A stretch of DNA of 64,000 nucleotides from JAHCHG01 sp041394845 (GTDB taxonomy: Bacteria > Acidobacteriota > Blastocatellia > Pyrinomonadales > Pyrinomonadaceae), in contig JAWKHL010000001.1 in NCBI GenBank assembly GCA_041394845.1, forward strand, positions 1,426,001-1,490,000, read 5' to 3'. Below, in pieces: positions 45,108-53,189 of this stretch. Each line of letters starts with the position of its first letter. Position 1 is the stretch's first letter. Under the pieces are notes generated by a model that ran no database searches, had not been told where the DNA came from, and saw nothing but the letters and a program-made list of their open reading frames with translations. A program made the position numbers and the translations under genes.

Positions 45108-45347
45108 ATGGTCAAACGAACAAACATCAATATCGCCAGCGAAATTTCTAAGCTCAACGAATCCGAAACAAAAGCCGTAGTCAATTACATTTCCGAACTC
45201 CTTTCGACCCGCATTTCCCAATCCAACGAAAACAATCAAGCAGACGATCTGATCGTTTCCCTGTCGGACGATTACGAAAACAAACGCGCCCGCCAGGTCT
45301 TCGAATGGGAAAGGGTCCGGCGGCAAAATATTCAAAGGGCGGCATGA
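45108..45347 (+). CDS. Small hypothetical protein, coupled to HEAT-repeat gene
   Basis: The 79-residue polar protein has an N-terminal NIASEISKLNESETKAVVNYISELL helix pair and a basic C-terminus rich in Arg. The opening resembles the helical part of antitoxin-like or RHH-like small proteins, but there is no clear DNA-binding motif and no toxin beside it. A very strong ribosome site (AAGGAGG) precedes the ATG. Its stop overlaps the next start (ATGA, 45344-45347), so translation is coupled to the HEAT protein. Function is unknown. Confidence 0.75.
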   Translation: MVKRTNINIASEISKLNESETKAVVNYISELLSTRISQSNENNQADDLIVSLSDDYENKRARQVFEWERVRRQNIQRAA

Positions 45348-46258
45348 AAAAACACTTTTCCTCCCCGGCCCGGATCAAAATCTTTTTGGGGAACCCGCGA
45401 ACAGCTTTAAGGTTGATTCTCCCGTGCCTTTTTCTGGTTTTGGCCGGGCCACTTCTGGCTCAGGATTCTTTTGATTTCGGCGAACTGTCCCGGATGATCC
45501 GATCCGGTTCGGTCGAGGAAAAACGTCAGGCTTTGTTTGAGATCCGGAATCTGGAATGCGAAGAATGTTCCCGTTTGGCGGTTCCGGCCCTCGCCGACCA
45601 ATCCGAAATCGTCCGGGCAACGGCCGTTTCCTCCGTCATCTTTCTTCCCCAAACGGAAGCGGTTCAATTTTTAACGCCCTTATTGTTGGATGAATCACCT
45701 TTTGTCCGAAGCGAAACCGCCTACGCTCTGGGAAAAATCGGTCCGGGAGTTCCCTCCGGAAGTTTGATCGAAATTCTTGAAAAGGATAAATTCCCGGAAG
45801 CCCGCTCGGCCGCAGCGGTCGCTCTGGGAAAGATCGGAGATCCGAAAGCGATCCCGGGTTTGACCGCCGTTTTGCGGAAAAAACCCAAATCCGGGGAGGA
45901 GTTCCTCCGCCGCGCCTCGGCCCGTTCGATCGGCCAGATCGCCCGACTGCTTCAGACCGGAAAACTTCAAACCACGACCCCGAGGGATTTTTTACCGGAA
46001 AAGTTCCATAAAAGAGAGCAACCGAAATATCGGGATCTGATCGAATCATTTCCGGTTTTTAGCTCGGCTTTGGATGCTTTGATCAACTCCCTGAAAAACC
46101 CGAAAGAATTCCCGGATGTAAAACGGGAAGCGGCTTTTGCGCTCGGCGAGTTGGGTCAAAAAGCGGCCGTCCCGGCTCTGACCGAAGCCCTCCGGGCGAA
46201 GGATTATTATTTGGGACGGATCGCCGAAAATGCCCTCGCAAAAATAAATCGCGATTAA
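45344..46258 (+). CDS. Secreted HEAT-repeat (PBS-lyase type) protein
   Basis: The 304-residue protein has a basic N-terminus, a hydrophobic signal sequence (about 18-35, ending LAGPLLAQ) and then about six HEAT-like units. These are recognised by AVPALADQSEIVRATAV, FVRSETAYALGKIG, EARSAAAVALGKIGDPKAIPGL and VKREAAFALGELGQKAAVPAL. It is a helical solenoid likely for protein binding in the periplasm. The start at 45344 is fixed by the ATGA overlap with the small gene; the longer frame from 45305 is a read-through. Confidence 0.85.
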   Translation: MKKHFSSPARIKIFLGNPRTALRLILPCLFLVLAGPLLAQDSFDFGELSRMIRSGSVEEKRQALFEIRNLECEECSRLAVPALADQSEIVRATAVSSVIFLPQTEAVQFLTPLLLDESPFVRSETAYALGKIGPGVPSGSLIEILEKDKFPEARSAAAVALGKIGDPKAIPGLTAVLRKKPKSGEEFLRRASARSIGQIARLLQTGKLQTTTPRDFLPEKFHKREQPKYRDLIESFPVFSSALDALINSLKNPKEFPDVKREAAFALGELGQKAAVPALTEALRAKDYYLGRIAENALAKINRD

Positions 46259-46267
46259 AACCCAAAT

Positions 46268-46936
46268 TTAATAACTATGGGCTCGTGAAGCGACGATCTG
46301 CCCGGAATAAAGGGCGATCGAAGCGGCCGTCACTTTCGCGCCGGGACTTTGATCATTGACCTCGATCCGGGTGGCGGCGCGGGCGTTGGAAAAAGGGCCG
46401 TTGTTTTTGTTGAAATTGTAAACATTTCCGCCCAGAGTTCCGCTGGTTGAATTGTCAACCACCTTTTGAAGCCAATCGGGGCTTCGATCGACGATGGTCG
46501 TGTTTTGTCCCAAAAACAAATAAGTGGCTCCGGCGTGTTTGCCCAGTTCCTTTCCGAGATGCGCCTTTCCGACATCAAAACTGACCATCGAACAGGGCCC
46601 GGTAAAATCGTAGCTTCGAAGTTCGGTCGGGTTTTTCGTATTGATCAGCGGTCTGGTAACCTGACTTTCGTTGACGATGCGCGCAACCGAAAGCCCGGAA
46701 AACTCCTCCAGCAAGTCAATTCCCTTTTCAATGCTGACCTCAAACCCCGTCACCGTCATTCGCAAATTAAGGACGGTTGTTTTTCCTCGGGCCGAATCGT
46801 AACCTTTGGCCTCAAAATTGATTATTTTGGCGCCCCCCTGAACCGACAAGAATCCGGGTCCGAAGCCTTTTCCCAAAGCCACTCCGCCGGCCGTCCTCAA
46901 TCCCCATTTTCTCGATTCCAATCTGTAAGTGCTCAT
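46268..46936 (-). CDS. Unrecognised 222-residue protein
   Basis: I do not recognise this protein. It lacks a signal peptide and membrane helices, has one Cys, and is rich in Gly, Ser, Thr, Val and Asn. Short alternating strands such as KTTVLNLRMTVTGFEVSI suggest a beta-rich fold. The C-terminal part ends in VTAASIALYSGQIVASRAHSY. A ribosome site (AGAGG) precedes the ATG at 46936. It is convergent with the HEAT operon, 9 bases apart, and divergent from egtB. Confidence 0.6.
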   Translation of the reverse strand: MSTYRLESRKWGLRTAGGVALGKGFGPGFLSVQGGAKIINFEAKGYDSARGKTTVLNLRMTVTGFEVSIEKGIDLLEEFSGLSVARIVNESQVTRPLINTKNPTELRSYDFTGPCSMVSFDVGKAHLGKELGKHAGATYLFLGQNTTIVDRSPDWLQKVVDNSTSGTLGGNVYNFNKNNGPFSNARAATRIEVNDQSPGAKVTAASIALYSGQIVASRAHSY

Positions 46937-47046
46937 ATTTTTTTTCCTCTTCTGGCTTTAAAAGCGAAAAATTTATGAAAAAAAGGACAACTTTTTTTCA
47001 TAAATTTTTGTTTTGTCTTTCCCCGACTTTTTGATTTAATAAAATA

Positions 47047-48231
47047 ATGCAAGCTAAATCAGCCCAAATTAAGGAAAAGTCCGACCTGACCGCGTTTTAT
47101 CAAAGGGTGCGCAAATACACCGAGATTCTCTGCGAACCGCTTGAAACCGAGGATTTCATCCCCCAACCGATGGTCGATGTCAGCCCTCCGAAATGGAACA
47201 TCGCCCATACGACCTGGTTTTTCGAGGAAATGATCCTCAAGTCATTCGCGCCGGATTATCAGGTCTTTGACGAAAACTACGGGTTTATTTTTAACAGTTA
47301 CTACGAATCGGTCGGTCAGAGAACCCTGCGACATAAAAGGGGCGATCTTTCGCGGCCGACCGTGATGGAGGTTTTTGCTTACCGGGAACATGTTGACGCC
47401 GCGATGCTTGATTTGATCGACAAGGGGCCGTCCGAAAAGGTTCGGGAACTGATAATCCTCGGGCTCAATCACGAACAACAGCATCAGGAGCTTTTTTTGA
47501 CCGACTTCAAATATATTCTCAGCGTCAACCCCCTGTTTCCGGTTTACCGCGAGGATTTCGGTCTTTGCGAAAAGGGAAAATTCGAAAAGAACAAATGGGT
47601 CGAAATCAAAGGGGGAGATTTTGAGATCGGCTTTGCGGGCGAGGGCTTTCATTTTGATAATGAACTGGGACGCCACCAGATCCGGCTCGGGGATTTTCGG
47701 ATCAAACACAATCCGGTGACCAACGGGGAATATCTTGAATTTATGGAAGCCGGCGGTTACCGCGATTTCCGGCTCTGGCACTCGGAGGGCTGGGACTGGA
47801 TCAATCAGAATCAGGTGGAGTCGCCACTTTACTGGAATAAAATTGACGGCGGGTGGAATCAATTCACATTGGCGGGAATGAAAAAACTGAAACCCGATTC
47901 TCCGGTCTGCCACATTTCCTTTTACGAGGCTTCGGCCTACGCTGAATGGAAGGGTTATCGCCTTCCGACCGAATTCGAATGGGAAGCGGCCGCCGATCAA
48001 ATCGATTGGGGGTTGCGCTGGGAATGGACCGGTTCGGCCTATCTTCCCTATCCCAATTTCTCCAAACCCGAAGGCGCGGTCGGCGAATACAACGGCAAAT
48101 TCATGGTCAATCAGATGGTTCTGCGGGGCGCGTCGGTGGCAACCCCCGAAGGCCACAGCCGGAAAACCTACCGCAACTTTTTTCATCCGCCGCTCCGTTG
48201 GCAATTTACCGGAATTCGTCTGGCGGATTGA
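47047..48231 (+). CDS. egtB: EgtB: ergothioneine biosynthesis sulfoxide synthase
   Basis: The 394-residue protein combines a DinB-like helical domain with an FGE-sulfatase domain. Iron ligands of the EgtB triad are visible as His54 (AHTTWFFEE) and His142-x3-His146 (NHEQQHQE). The C-terminal half has the fold marks LPTEFEWEAAADQ, RGAS and the final FTGIRLAD. It joins hercynine to a thiol with O2 to give the sulfoxide precursor. No egtA or egtC lies in the window, which fits the cysteine-using type described for Chloracidobacterium (inference). egtD follows after 44 bases. Confidence 0.95.
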   Translation: MQAKSAQIKEKSDLTAFYQRVRKYTEILCEPLETEDFIPQPMVDVSPPKWNIAHTTWFFEEMILKSFAPDYQVFDENYGFIFNSYYESVGQRTLRHKRGDLSRPTVMEVFAYREHVDAAMLDLIDKGPSEKVRELIILGLNHEQQHQELFLTDFKYILSVNPLFPVYREDFGLCEKGKFEKNKWVEIKGGDFEIGFAGEGFHFDNELGRHQIRLGDFRIKHNPVTNGEYLEFMEAGGYRDFRLWHSEGWDWINQNQVESPLYWNKIDGGWNQFTLAGMKKLKPDSPVCHISFYEASAYAEWKGYRLPTEFEWEAAADQIDWGLRWEWTGSAYLPYPNFSKPEGAVGEYNGKFMVNQMVLRGASVATPEGHSRKTYRNFFHPPLRWQFTGIRLAD

Positions 48232-48275
48232 ATCCGTTTTTCCGGCTCGTTCGAATTTTTACAAGGGGAAATAAA

Positions 48276-49244
48276 ATGCAAGGCACCCGACAAATCCAGA
48301 ATTCCAGTTTTGCCCAAGATGTGCTTGAAGGTCTTTCGGCCGATCCGAAATTCCTATCATCCAAATATTTTTATGACGACGAAGGGTCGAGGCTCTTTCA
48401 GCAGATAATGAAATTGCCGGAATATTACCTGACCCGCAGTGAAACGGAGATTTTCACCGAACAAACCGAAGAGATCTTCCGGAGTTTTGATACCGGAGAG
48501 CGCCCCTTTGATCTGATCGAACTGGGGGCCGGCGACGGAACCAAAACGGCGATCTTGATCGATTTTTTTCTCAAACAAAATTCCGATTTCAGATTCGTCC
48601 CGATCGATATTTCGGGCGAAGCCCTGAACTTCCTGACCAAAAAATTCCGGGGGCTTTTCCCGGCCCTTGACATTCAAACCGTTCGGGGCGATTACTTCAA
48701 GTCTTTGGAAAACATCGGCCAAAAAACCGATCGAAAAAAGATCATTCTTTTCCTCGGCTCGAACATCGGGAATTTCAGCGAAAGTCAGGCGCTCGGTTTC
48801 TTTTCAAAATTGAGAGATTCATTGAACCCGCAGGATCAGATCTTTATCGGGTTTGACCTCCACAAAAACCCCAAAACGATCCTCAACGCTTATGATGATT
48901 CGCTCGGGGTGACCTCCCGTTTTAATCTCAACCTGCTGAAAAGAATCAACCGCGAACTGGGGGGAAATTTCCAACCCGAGGAATTCCTCCATTACGCCTC
49001 CTATCATCCGCTGGAACGTGCCGCCCGTTCCTTTTTGATCAGCCAACAAGATCAAACCGTCCGGATTGAGGCCCTCGGAAAAAGTTTTCATTTCGGAAAA
49101 TGGGAGCCGATCTTTATGGAAGTGTCGCAGAAATATGATCTCGGGATGATCGAGAATTTAGCCCGGAAGAGCGGGTTCGAGGTCATCAAAAGTTTTTTTG
49201 ACGAAAACAACTTCTACACCAATTCGCTTTGGAAACCGGTTTGA
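48276..49244 (+). CDS. egtD: EgtD: histidine N-alpha-trimethyltransferase
   Basis: The 322-residue SAM enzyme converts histidine to hercynine, the first step of ergothioneine synthesis. It starts with the family pattern FAQDVLEGLSADPKFLSSKYFYDD and LPEYYLTRSE, has motif I IELGAGDGTKT and continues to ILFLGSNIGNF. The length is typical. The start follows AAGGGGAA; the longer frame back to 47946 is a shadow of egtB. Its stop (TGA) shares a base with the birA start (TGATG). Confidence 0.96.
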   Translation: MQGTRQIQNSSFAQDVLEGLSADPKFLSSKYFYDDEGSRLFQQIMKLPEYYLTRSETEIFTEQTEEIFRSFDTGERPFDLIELGAGDGTKTAILIDFFLKQNSDFRFVPIDISGEALNFLTKKFRGLFPALDIQTVRGDYFKSLENIGQKTDRKKIILFLGSNIGNFSESQALGFFSKLRDSLNPQDQIFIGFDLHKNPKTILNAYDDSLGVTSRFNLNLLKRINRELGGNFQPEEFLHYASYHPLERAARSFLISQQDQTVRIEALGKSFHFGKWEPIFMEVSQKYDLGMIENLARKSGFEVIKSFFDENNFYTNSLWKPV

Positions 49245-49990
49245 TGAAAATCACCATTCTGCGCTTTGATTCGATCGGCTCAACCAATACCGAGGCTCTC
49301 GATCAGGCTCGGCGGGGCGCCGAAGAGGGTTTGTGCATCGTCGCCGAACAACAAACCGAGGGCCGGGGGCGGTTTGGCAGAACCTGGGTTTCTCAGCCCG
49401 GAGCCGGTCTTTATTTCAGCATCGTCCTCCGTCCGGCGATAAAACCAACCTTTTTTCCGCTTTTGACCCTGATGAGCGCGGTGGCGGTTTTTGATCTGTT
49501 GAGAGAGGATTTCGGTCTCGACCCTGACATCAAATGGGTCAATGATATTTTGATCCGGGAGAAGAAGATCTGCGGGATCCTGGCCGAAACAACCGACGGT
49601 TTGAAGGGAAACGCCGTGATCATCGGCGTCGGCTTAAATCTCCGGCAGACCAATTTCCCTCGGGAACTGGCCGATTCGGCCACCTCGATCGAGGAGCTGA
49701 CGGGAGAAATCCCCGACCGGGAAAAGGTTTTAGAATTTCTGACCCGGCATTTATCCGGGGTTTATTCTTCTCTTCAAGGTGAAAACGGGCCGGAAACAAT
49801 CCGCCGGCAATGGTGCGCCCGATCCTCCTATTCCCGGGGTAAACCGGTCCGCGTCAGTTTGGGGGAGGAGATTTTTACCGGGATAACCTGCGGAATTGAG
49901 GAGAACGGTGCTTTGAGGGTTAAAAATAAAAACGGCCTGATTCGAATCGTTCAGGCCGGAGATGTCGAAAAACTGAGGGAGGCGAATTGA
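49244..49990 (+). CDS. birA: Biotin-[acetyl-CoA-carboxylase] ligase (BirA, catalytic form)
   Basis: The 248-residue enzyme forms biotinyl-AMP and transfers biotin to carboxylase carrier proteins. The biotin-binding motif GRGRFGR lies in AEQQTEGRGRFGRTWVS, and the catalytic Lys lies in WVNDILIREKKICGILAE. There is no N-terminal helix-turn-helix, so it is a monofunctional ligase rather than the repressor form. The C-terminal SH3-like domain is present (SLGEEIFTGIT). The ATG at 49244 overlaps the egtD stop by one base, implying coupling. Confidence 0.94.
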   Translation: MKITILRFDSIGSTNTEALDQARRGAEEGLCIVAEQQTEGRGRFGRTWVSQPGAGLYFSIVLRPAIKPTFFPLLTLMSAVAVFDLLREDFGLDPDIKWVNDILIREKKICGILAETTDGLKGNAVIIGVGLNLRQTNFPRELADSATSIEELTGEIPDREKVLEFLTRHLSGVYSSLQGENGPETIRRQWCARSSYSRGKPVRVSLGEEIFTGITCGIEENGALRVKNKNGLIRIVQAGDVEKLREAN

Positions 49991-49997
49991 TCGTTTT

Positions 49998-50414
49998 TCA
50001 AATGTCGGTTTCTACTTCCCTGAATTTCCAATAATTTTTGGTCACCCGGAAAACCATCGTGAAGCTAAAGACCGCCGAAATCAACGAAATCCAAAAAATC
50101 ACAAACCCCTCGCTCCCGCCAAAAGTAAAAACGGTTGAAATCGCCGTCCAAACCGAAAAGACCAGAACCGGGGCGAACAATAGCCAAACCCCGATCAGAA
50201 CCACCGGTTTTGGTTTTCCCTCGACCGCCTTTCGGTAGGCAACGCCTTCACCGTGCAAACCCTGAACCGGGTCGGTGTTTGAGGTCAAACTCAATGAATC
50301 GTTACAGGTTCGGCAAAACACCTCGTTGGGATCGTTCGGGCTCATACAATTCAAACAAATGTTGTTTTTCCCCGTGGTTTCGGTTCGAACCGCTTTCTCC
50401 AAAATCGTTTCCAT
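49998..50414 (-). CDS. Zinc-ribbon protein with two transmembrane helices
   Basis: The 138-residue protein has a zinc ribbon (Cys20, Cys23, Cys34, Cys37; CLNC then CRTC), a polar linker and two transmembrane helices (about 70-92 and 102-124). The ribbon uses the same CxxC-x10-CxxC spacing as three other proteins in this window. Function is unknown. It is convergent with birA, 7 bases apart, with no obvious terminator. Confidence 0.78.
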   Translation of the reverse strand: METILEKAVRTETTGKNNICLNCMSPNDPNEVFCRTCNDSLSLTSNTDPVQGLHGEGVAYRKAVEGKPKPVVLIGVWLLFAPVLVFSVWTAISTVFTFGGSEGFVIFWISLISAVFSFTMVFRVTKNYWKFREVETDI

Positions 50415-50595
50415 TTTTTCCTCCTTATTAAAAATCCGGACGTTGGTATTTTCTTTTTTTGCCTTTTTTTATTCCGATCCCCCTCTCTTTCTCTTGGGCA
50501 AACTCCGACAAAATCGGCCCTTAAACGGTTTTAGAAGATTGAATTTTTCACCGCGAAAGTGTAAGTTGTTATTGGGAATTATTGAGAAAAACCTT

Positions 50596-50952
50596 ATGGA
50601 TAATAAATTTGATTTTGATTCTGACAATCTGGAATTTGATGATTTTGACGCTTCGCCCGAAGAACTCGAAAGCGAAATGGAAAGTTATTTCGGCGAAATG
50701 GAAGAATTTGATTTACAAGAGGTAAACATCCGGACCGCCATTTTGCAGAAAAACAATATGCTGGCCCTGCTCTGCGTTAAAACCGCCAATCAGGGCGGAG
50801 CCATCTGCCGGGTCGATCCCCGCGAACCGAATCCGGCCGTCCAGCTTTACGATGATCCGGAAAAGGCCATCGAATGGTTTTCAAAAAGTCTGAGGACCAG
50901 TCAGAAAAACGGTTGGTCGGTGGTTTACGACGGTCTGCCTTTGCGGGGTTAG
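50596..50952 (+). CDS. Small acidic conserved hypothetical protein
   Basis: The 118-residue protein has a very acidic N-terminal third (Asp/Glu runs), then a compact alpha/beta region with AICRVDPREP, AVQLYDDPEKAIEWF and a C-terminal GWSVVYDGLPLRG. No signal peptide. The longer frame back to 50275 lacks a ribosome site and is discounted. Function is unknown. It precedes coaX by 115 bases. Confidence 0.7.
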   Translation: MDNKFDFDSDNLEFDDFDASPEELESEMESYFGEMEEFDLQEVNIRTAILQKNNMLALLCVKTANQGGAICRVDPREPNPAVQLYDDPEKAIEWFSKSLRTSQKNGWSVVYDGLPLRG

Positions 50953-51067
50953 CTTTTTTTCCGATTTGGCCCACCCAAAGGTAAATTTTCCCGTCAATTC
51001 GAAAAGATTTTTTCCGCCTTTTCCTGTATAAAACCCAAAAAATCTATCCCGCCTTATTTTTTGTCCA

Positions 51068-51838
51068 ATGCTTTTAGCCCTAGATATCGGGAATTCAACA
51101 ATTACGGCCGGGGTTTTCAGCGCCGACAAACTAATCGCCCGTTGGGTTTTTCAAACCGTTCGGCAAAAAACGGCCGACGAGATCGGTTCTCTTCTGAGGC
51201 AATTTTTTTCGAACTCCGATCTGGATTTTCGGCGGGTTTCGGCGGTTTTTATCTCCTCGGTCGTAACCGAACTCGATTTTGCCATCCGCCGTATGACGGA
51301 AACCTATTTCGGCCTTCAACCGATATTCCTCGATCACCGTTTCGATTTCGGTCTGGGGTTGGATTATCAACCACCTTCCGGAATCGGAGCCGATCGGCTG
51401 GTGGCCGCCTTTGCCGCCGTTGAAAAATACGGTTTCCCCTGCATCGTCTGCGATTTCGGCACCGCAACCACAATTGATTACGTTGATTCGGAAAAGGTTT
51501 TTCGGGGAGGGATAATCACGCCCGGAATGCGAACTTTATCAGATTCGCTTTTCGAAAAAACCTCGAAACTCCCGAGAACCGAGATTTCCCGCCCCGAAAA
51601 AGTGATCGCCAATTCCACCCTCGGATCGATCCGATCCGGCGTTTATTTCGGTTACATCGGATTGGTGGACGGAATAATCCGGAGGATGTTGAAAGAAACG
51701 AAAGAAACCCCGCCCATAATCTCAACCGGCGGGTTGGCGAAACTGATCGCCGAGGCTTCGGAGCTTGTCGAAATAATCGAAGAGGATCTTCTGCTCGAAG
51801 GGTTACGGCTGGCTTTTGAAAGAGACAATGGAAAATAA
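51068..51838 (+). CDS. coaX: Type III pantothenate kinase (CoaX)
   Basis: The 256-residue ASKHA-fold kinase phosphorylates pantothenate, the first step of coenzyme A synthesis. Phosphate-1 motif is LALDIGNSTITAG, phosphate-2 DFGTATTIDYV, with GGIITPGM and an adenosine motif ISTGGLA. All family marks are intact and the length is typical. BirA and CoaX genes are neighbours in many bacteria; here birA lies 1.1 kb upstream on the same strand, separated by two genes. Confidence 0.95.
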   Translation: MLLALDIGNSTITAGVFSADKLIARWVFQTVRQKTADEIGSLLRQFFSNSDLDFRRVSAVFISSVVTELDFAIRRMTETYFGLQPIFLDHRFDFGLGLDYQPPSGIGADRLVAAFAAVEKYGFPCIVCDFGTATTIDYVDSEKVFRGGIITPGMRTLSDSLFEKTSKLPRTEISRPEKVIANSTLGSIRSGVYFGYIGLVDGIIRRMLKETKETPPIISTGGLAKLIAEASELVEIIEEDLLLEGLRLAFERDNGK

Positions 51839-51840
51839 CC

Positions 51841-51860
51841 GGAGTTTTCGTTCAAACTCC
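51841..51860. terminator. Short hairpin between convergent genes
   Basis: GGAGTTT (51841-51847) pairs perfectly with AAACTCC (51854-51860). It lies between coaX and the convergent gene, whose stop falls at the stem. No T-run follows, so it is a weak candidate. Confidence 0.4.
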
Positions 51861-52673
51861 GCATCCGGTTTCCAGAATCCTTTTGGCTTTGTCCCCTTCG
51901 ATCTCAAAAACCGTCGAAAACGAACCTTCGTAATATTGTCCGAAAACGACGATCTCCATTTTACCGTCCCCGTTGAGATCGGCGATGGCTGAAAGGTCAT
52001 ATTCATTCGGCGCCCCGAACTCCAGATCCTTTTTGATAAAATCCCCTTCCAGAATGATGTCGTGGGTGAATTTCCGGACAATTTTCCGAACCATCACAAA
52101 AGAATAATCCCCGGCGGCCGCGCTCGGGCTGAGACCGTTTTTGTAGTAGGTTCCGGCGATCACCACCTCATCCTGCTTATCTCCGTCCAGATCCACCTTG
52201 TAAATTTCCTTTATTTTGGTGACGGTTTTCTCCAACCCGTTTTTCTTGAGAAACGTTTGGACAACTCGTAAATAAATGGAATTATCCGAACTTATTTTCA
52301 GCGGTTTGCGGGGAAACAAATTCCATTTGGCCCCGGTTCCGATGGCCACTCCGGAATCGCTTTCCAATTCGAGATCGACCCCGAAATACTGATCGCAGGG
52401 CGGTTCCGGCGAAACGAGAGAACCGGTCGTAACCCCGCCTTCTTCGACAAAAGTTTTATTGATCAGTAAAAACTCATCCGGTTCGCTCAACCCCTTGGCC
52501 ACTTCGTCGGCCTTGATCCATTTCCCCGCCTTGACCCCGCCGAGCAAGCCCTTCAACTTGAGATCAACCAGAGGAACCACGGCGTTCGTCGGCGGACTTG
52601 TTTTCTGGGCCGGCGAAGAGACTATAACCAGCAACAGGACGATTGAAACCGGAAGAATTTTTTTGAGCTTCAT
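51852..52673 (-). CDS. Secreted FG-GAP/VCBS-like protein
   Basis: The 273-residue protein has a signal peptide (about 1-22, ending SSPAQ). Two acidic calcium-loop-like motifs follow, VDLDGDKQDEVVIAG and LNGDGKMEIVVFGQY, the pattern of FG-GAP/VCBS beta-propeller repeats. The rest is beta-rich with a CDQYFG segment. It probably forms a small propeller in the periplasm or cell surface. The start overlaps the upstream repeat-protein stop by four bases (ATGA, 52670-52673), so both are made together. Confidence 0.8.
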   Translation of the reverse strand: MKLKKILPVSIVLLLVIVSSPAQKTSPPTNAVVPLVDLKLKGLLGGVKAGKWIKADEVAKGLSEPDEFLLINKTFVEEGGVTTGSLVSPEPPCDQYFGVDLELESDSGVAIGTGAKWNLFPRKPLKISSDNSIYLRVVQTFLKKNGLEKTVTKIKEIYKVDLDGDKQDEVVIAGTYYKNGLSPSAAAGDYSFVMVRKIVRKFTHDIILEGDFIKKDLEFGAPNEYDLSAIADLNGDGKMEIVVFGQYYEGSFSTVFEIEGDKAKRILETGCGV

Positions 52674-53104
52674 TTTTTTAATTGCTCCTTGAAATAAAAA
52701 AAGTAAAAAGCGGCGACCCGTTTTTTCTCGATCCCGCGGGAATATCCGATTGTGCGCCGGGAGGCGTCTTCAACCGTTCCGTTATCACCGATATATCCCA
52801 AGGTCCGACGAGACGAATCCTCGACCTCACCATCCCGGTCGATATACCCCAGGGTCCGGCGCGAGGAATCTTCAAAGGTTCCGCCTTGGCTGATATAACC
52901 CAACGTCCGGCGCGATGAATCCTCAACGGTCCCTTCCCTGAAATAACCGATCGTGCGCCGCGACGAATCCTCCACCGTCCCGTCCTCGTCAATGTAACCG
53001 AGGGTTCGCCGGGAGGCGTCTTCAACCGTTCCGCCGCCGATGGCGGCCCCGGTCAGAAATATCAAAAATAGTATCGCTGAAACGGTTAAAAATTTTATTT
53101 TCAT
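52670..53104 (-). CDS. Secreted tandem-repeat protein of the beta-flower type
   Basis: The 144-residue protein has a signal sequence (about 1-22). Six tandem copies of a 16-17-residue unit follow (residues 25-124), consensus GTVEDSSRRTLGYI-x-x. All six keep G, E-D, S-R-R-T and GY. A hydrophobic end rich in Phe/Tyr (AAFYFFYF) follows. This matches the layout of secreted 5-fold beta-flower proteins (repeats of roughly GxVxDxxGRxIG with a Phe-rich tail), but with Arg-Arg where the usual unit has Gly-Arg. No Cys. It is coupled by ATGA to the FG-GAP gene. No SD is seen. Function is unknown. Confidence 0.75.
   Translation of the reverse strand: MKIKFLTVSAILFLIFLTGAAIGGGTVEDASRRTLGYIDEDGTVEDSSRRTIGYFREGTVEDSSRRTLGYISQGGTFEDSSRRTLGYIDRDGEVEDSSRRTLGYIGDNGTVEDASRRTIGYSRGIEKKRVAAFYFFYFKEQLKK
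52733..53032 (-). repeat. Six tandem 48-51-bp coding repeats
   Basis: The six units of the protein above are also similar at base level, with recurring CGGCGCGA and ATATAACC-type stretches on the plus strand. Units are 51 bp (first, third, fourth, fifth) or 48 bp (second, sixth). Recombination between units could change copy number. Confidence 0.8.
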
Positions 53105-53189
53105 CGTGTTAAACCCAAATTAAATTTTAGGGCAAAACCTAAAAAGAGTTCAAGCGGGGAAAAAACTGGGTTGTTTTTTTCGGAGGTTT

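Noticed and set aside
47946..48275. Long upstream extension of the egtD frame
   Set aside because: It is the out-of-frame shadow of the egtB 3' end; a ribosome site precedes the ATG at 48276.
50275..50595. Upstream extension of the small acidic protein frame
   Set aside because: It overlaps the start of an opposite-strand gene, has a Phe/Ser-rich improbable composition and no ribosome site.
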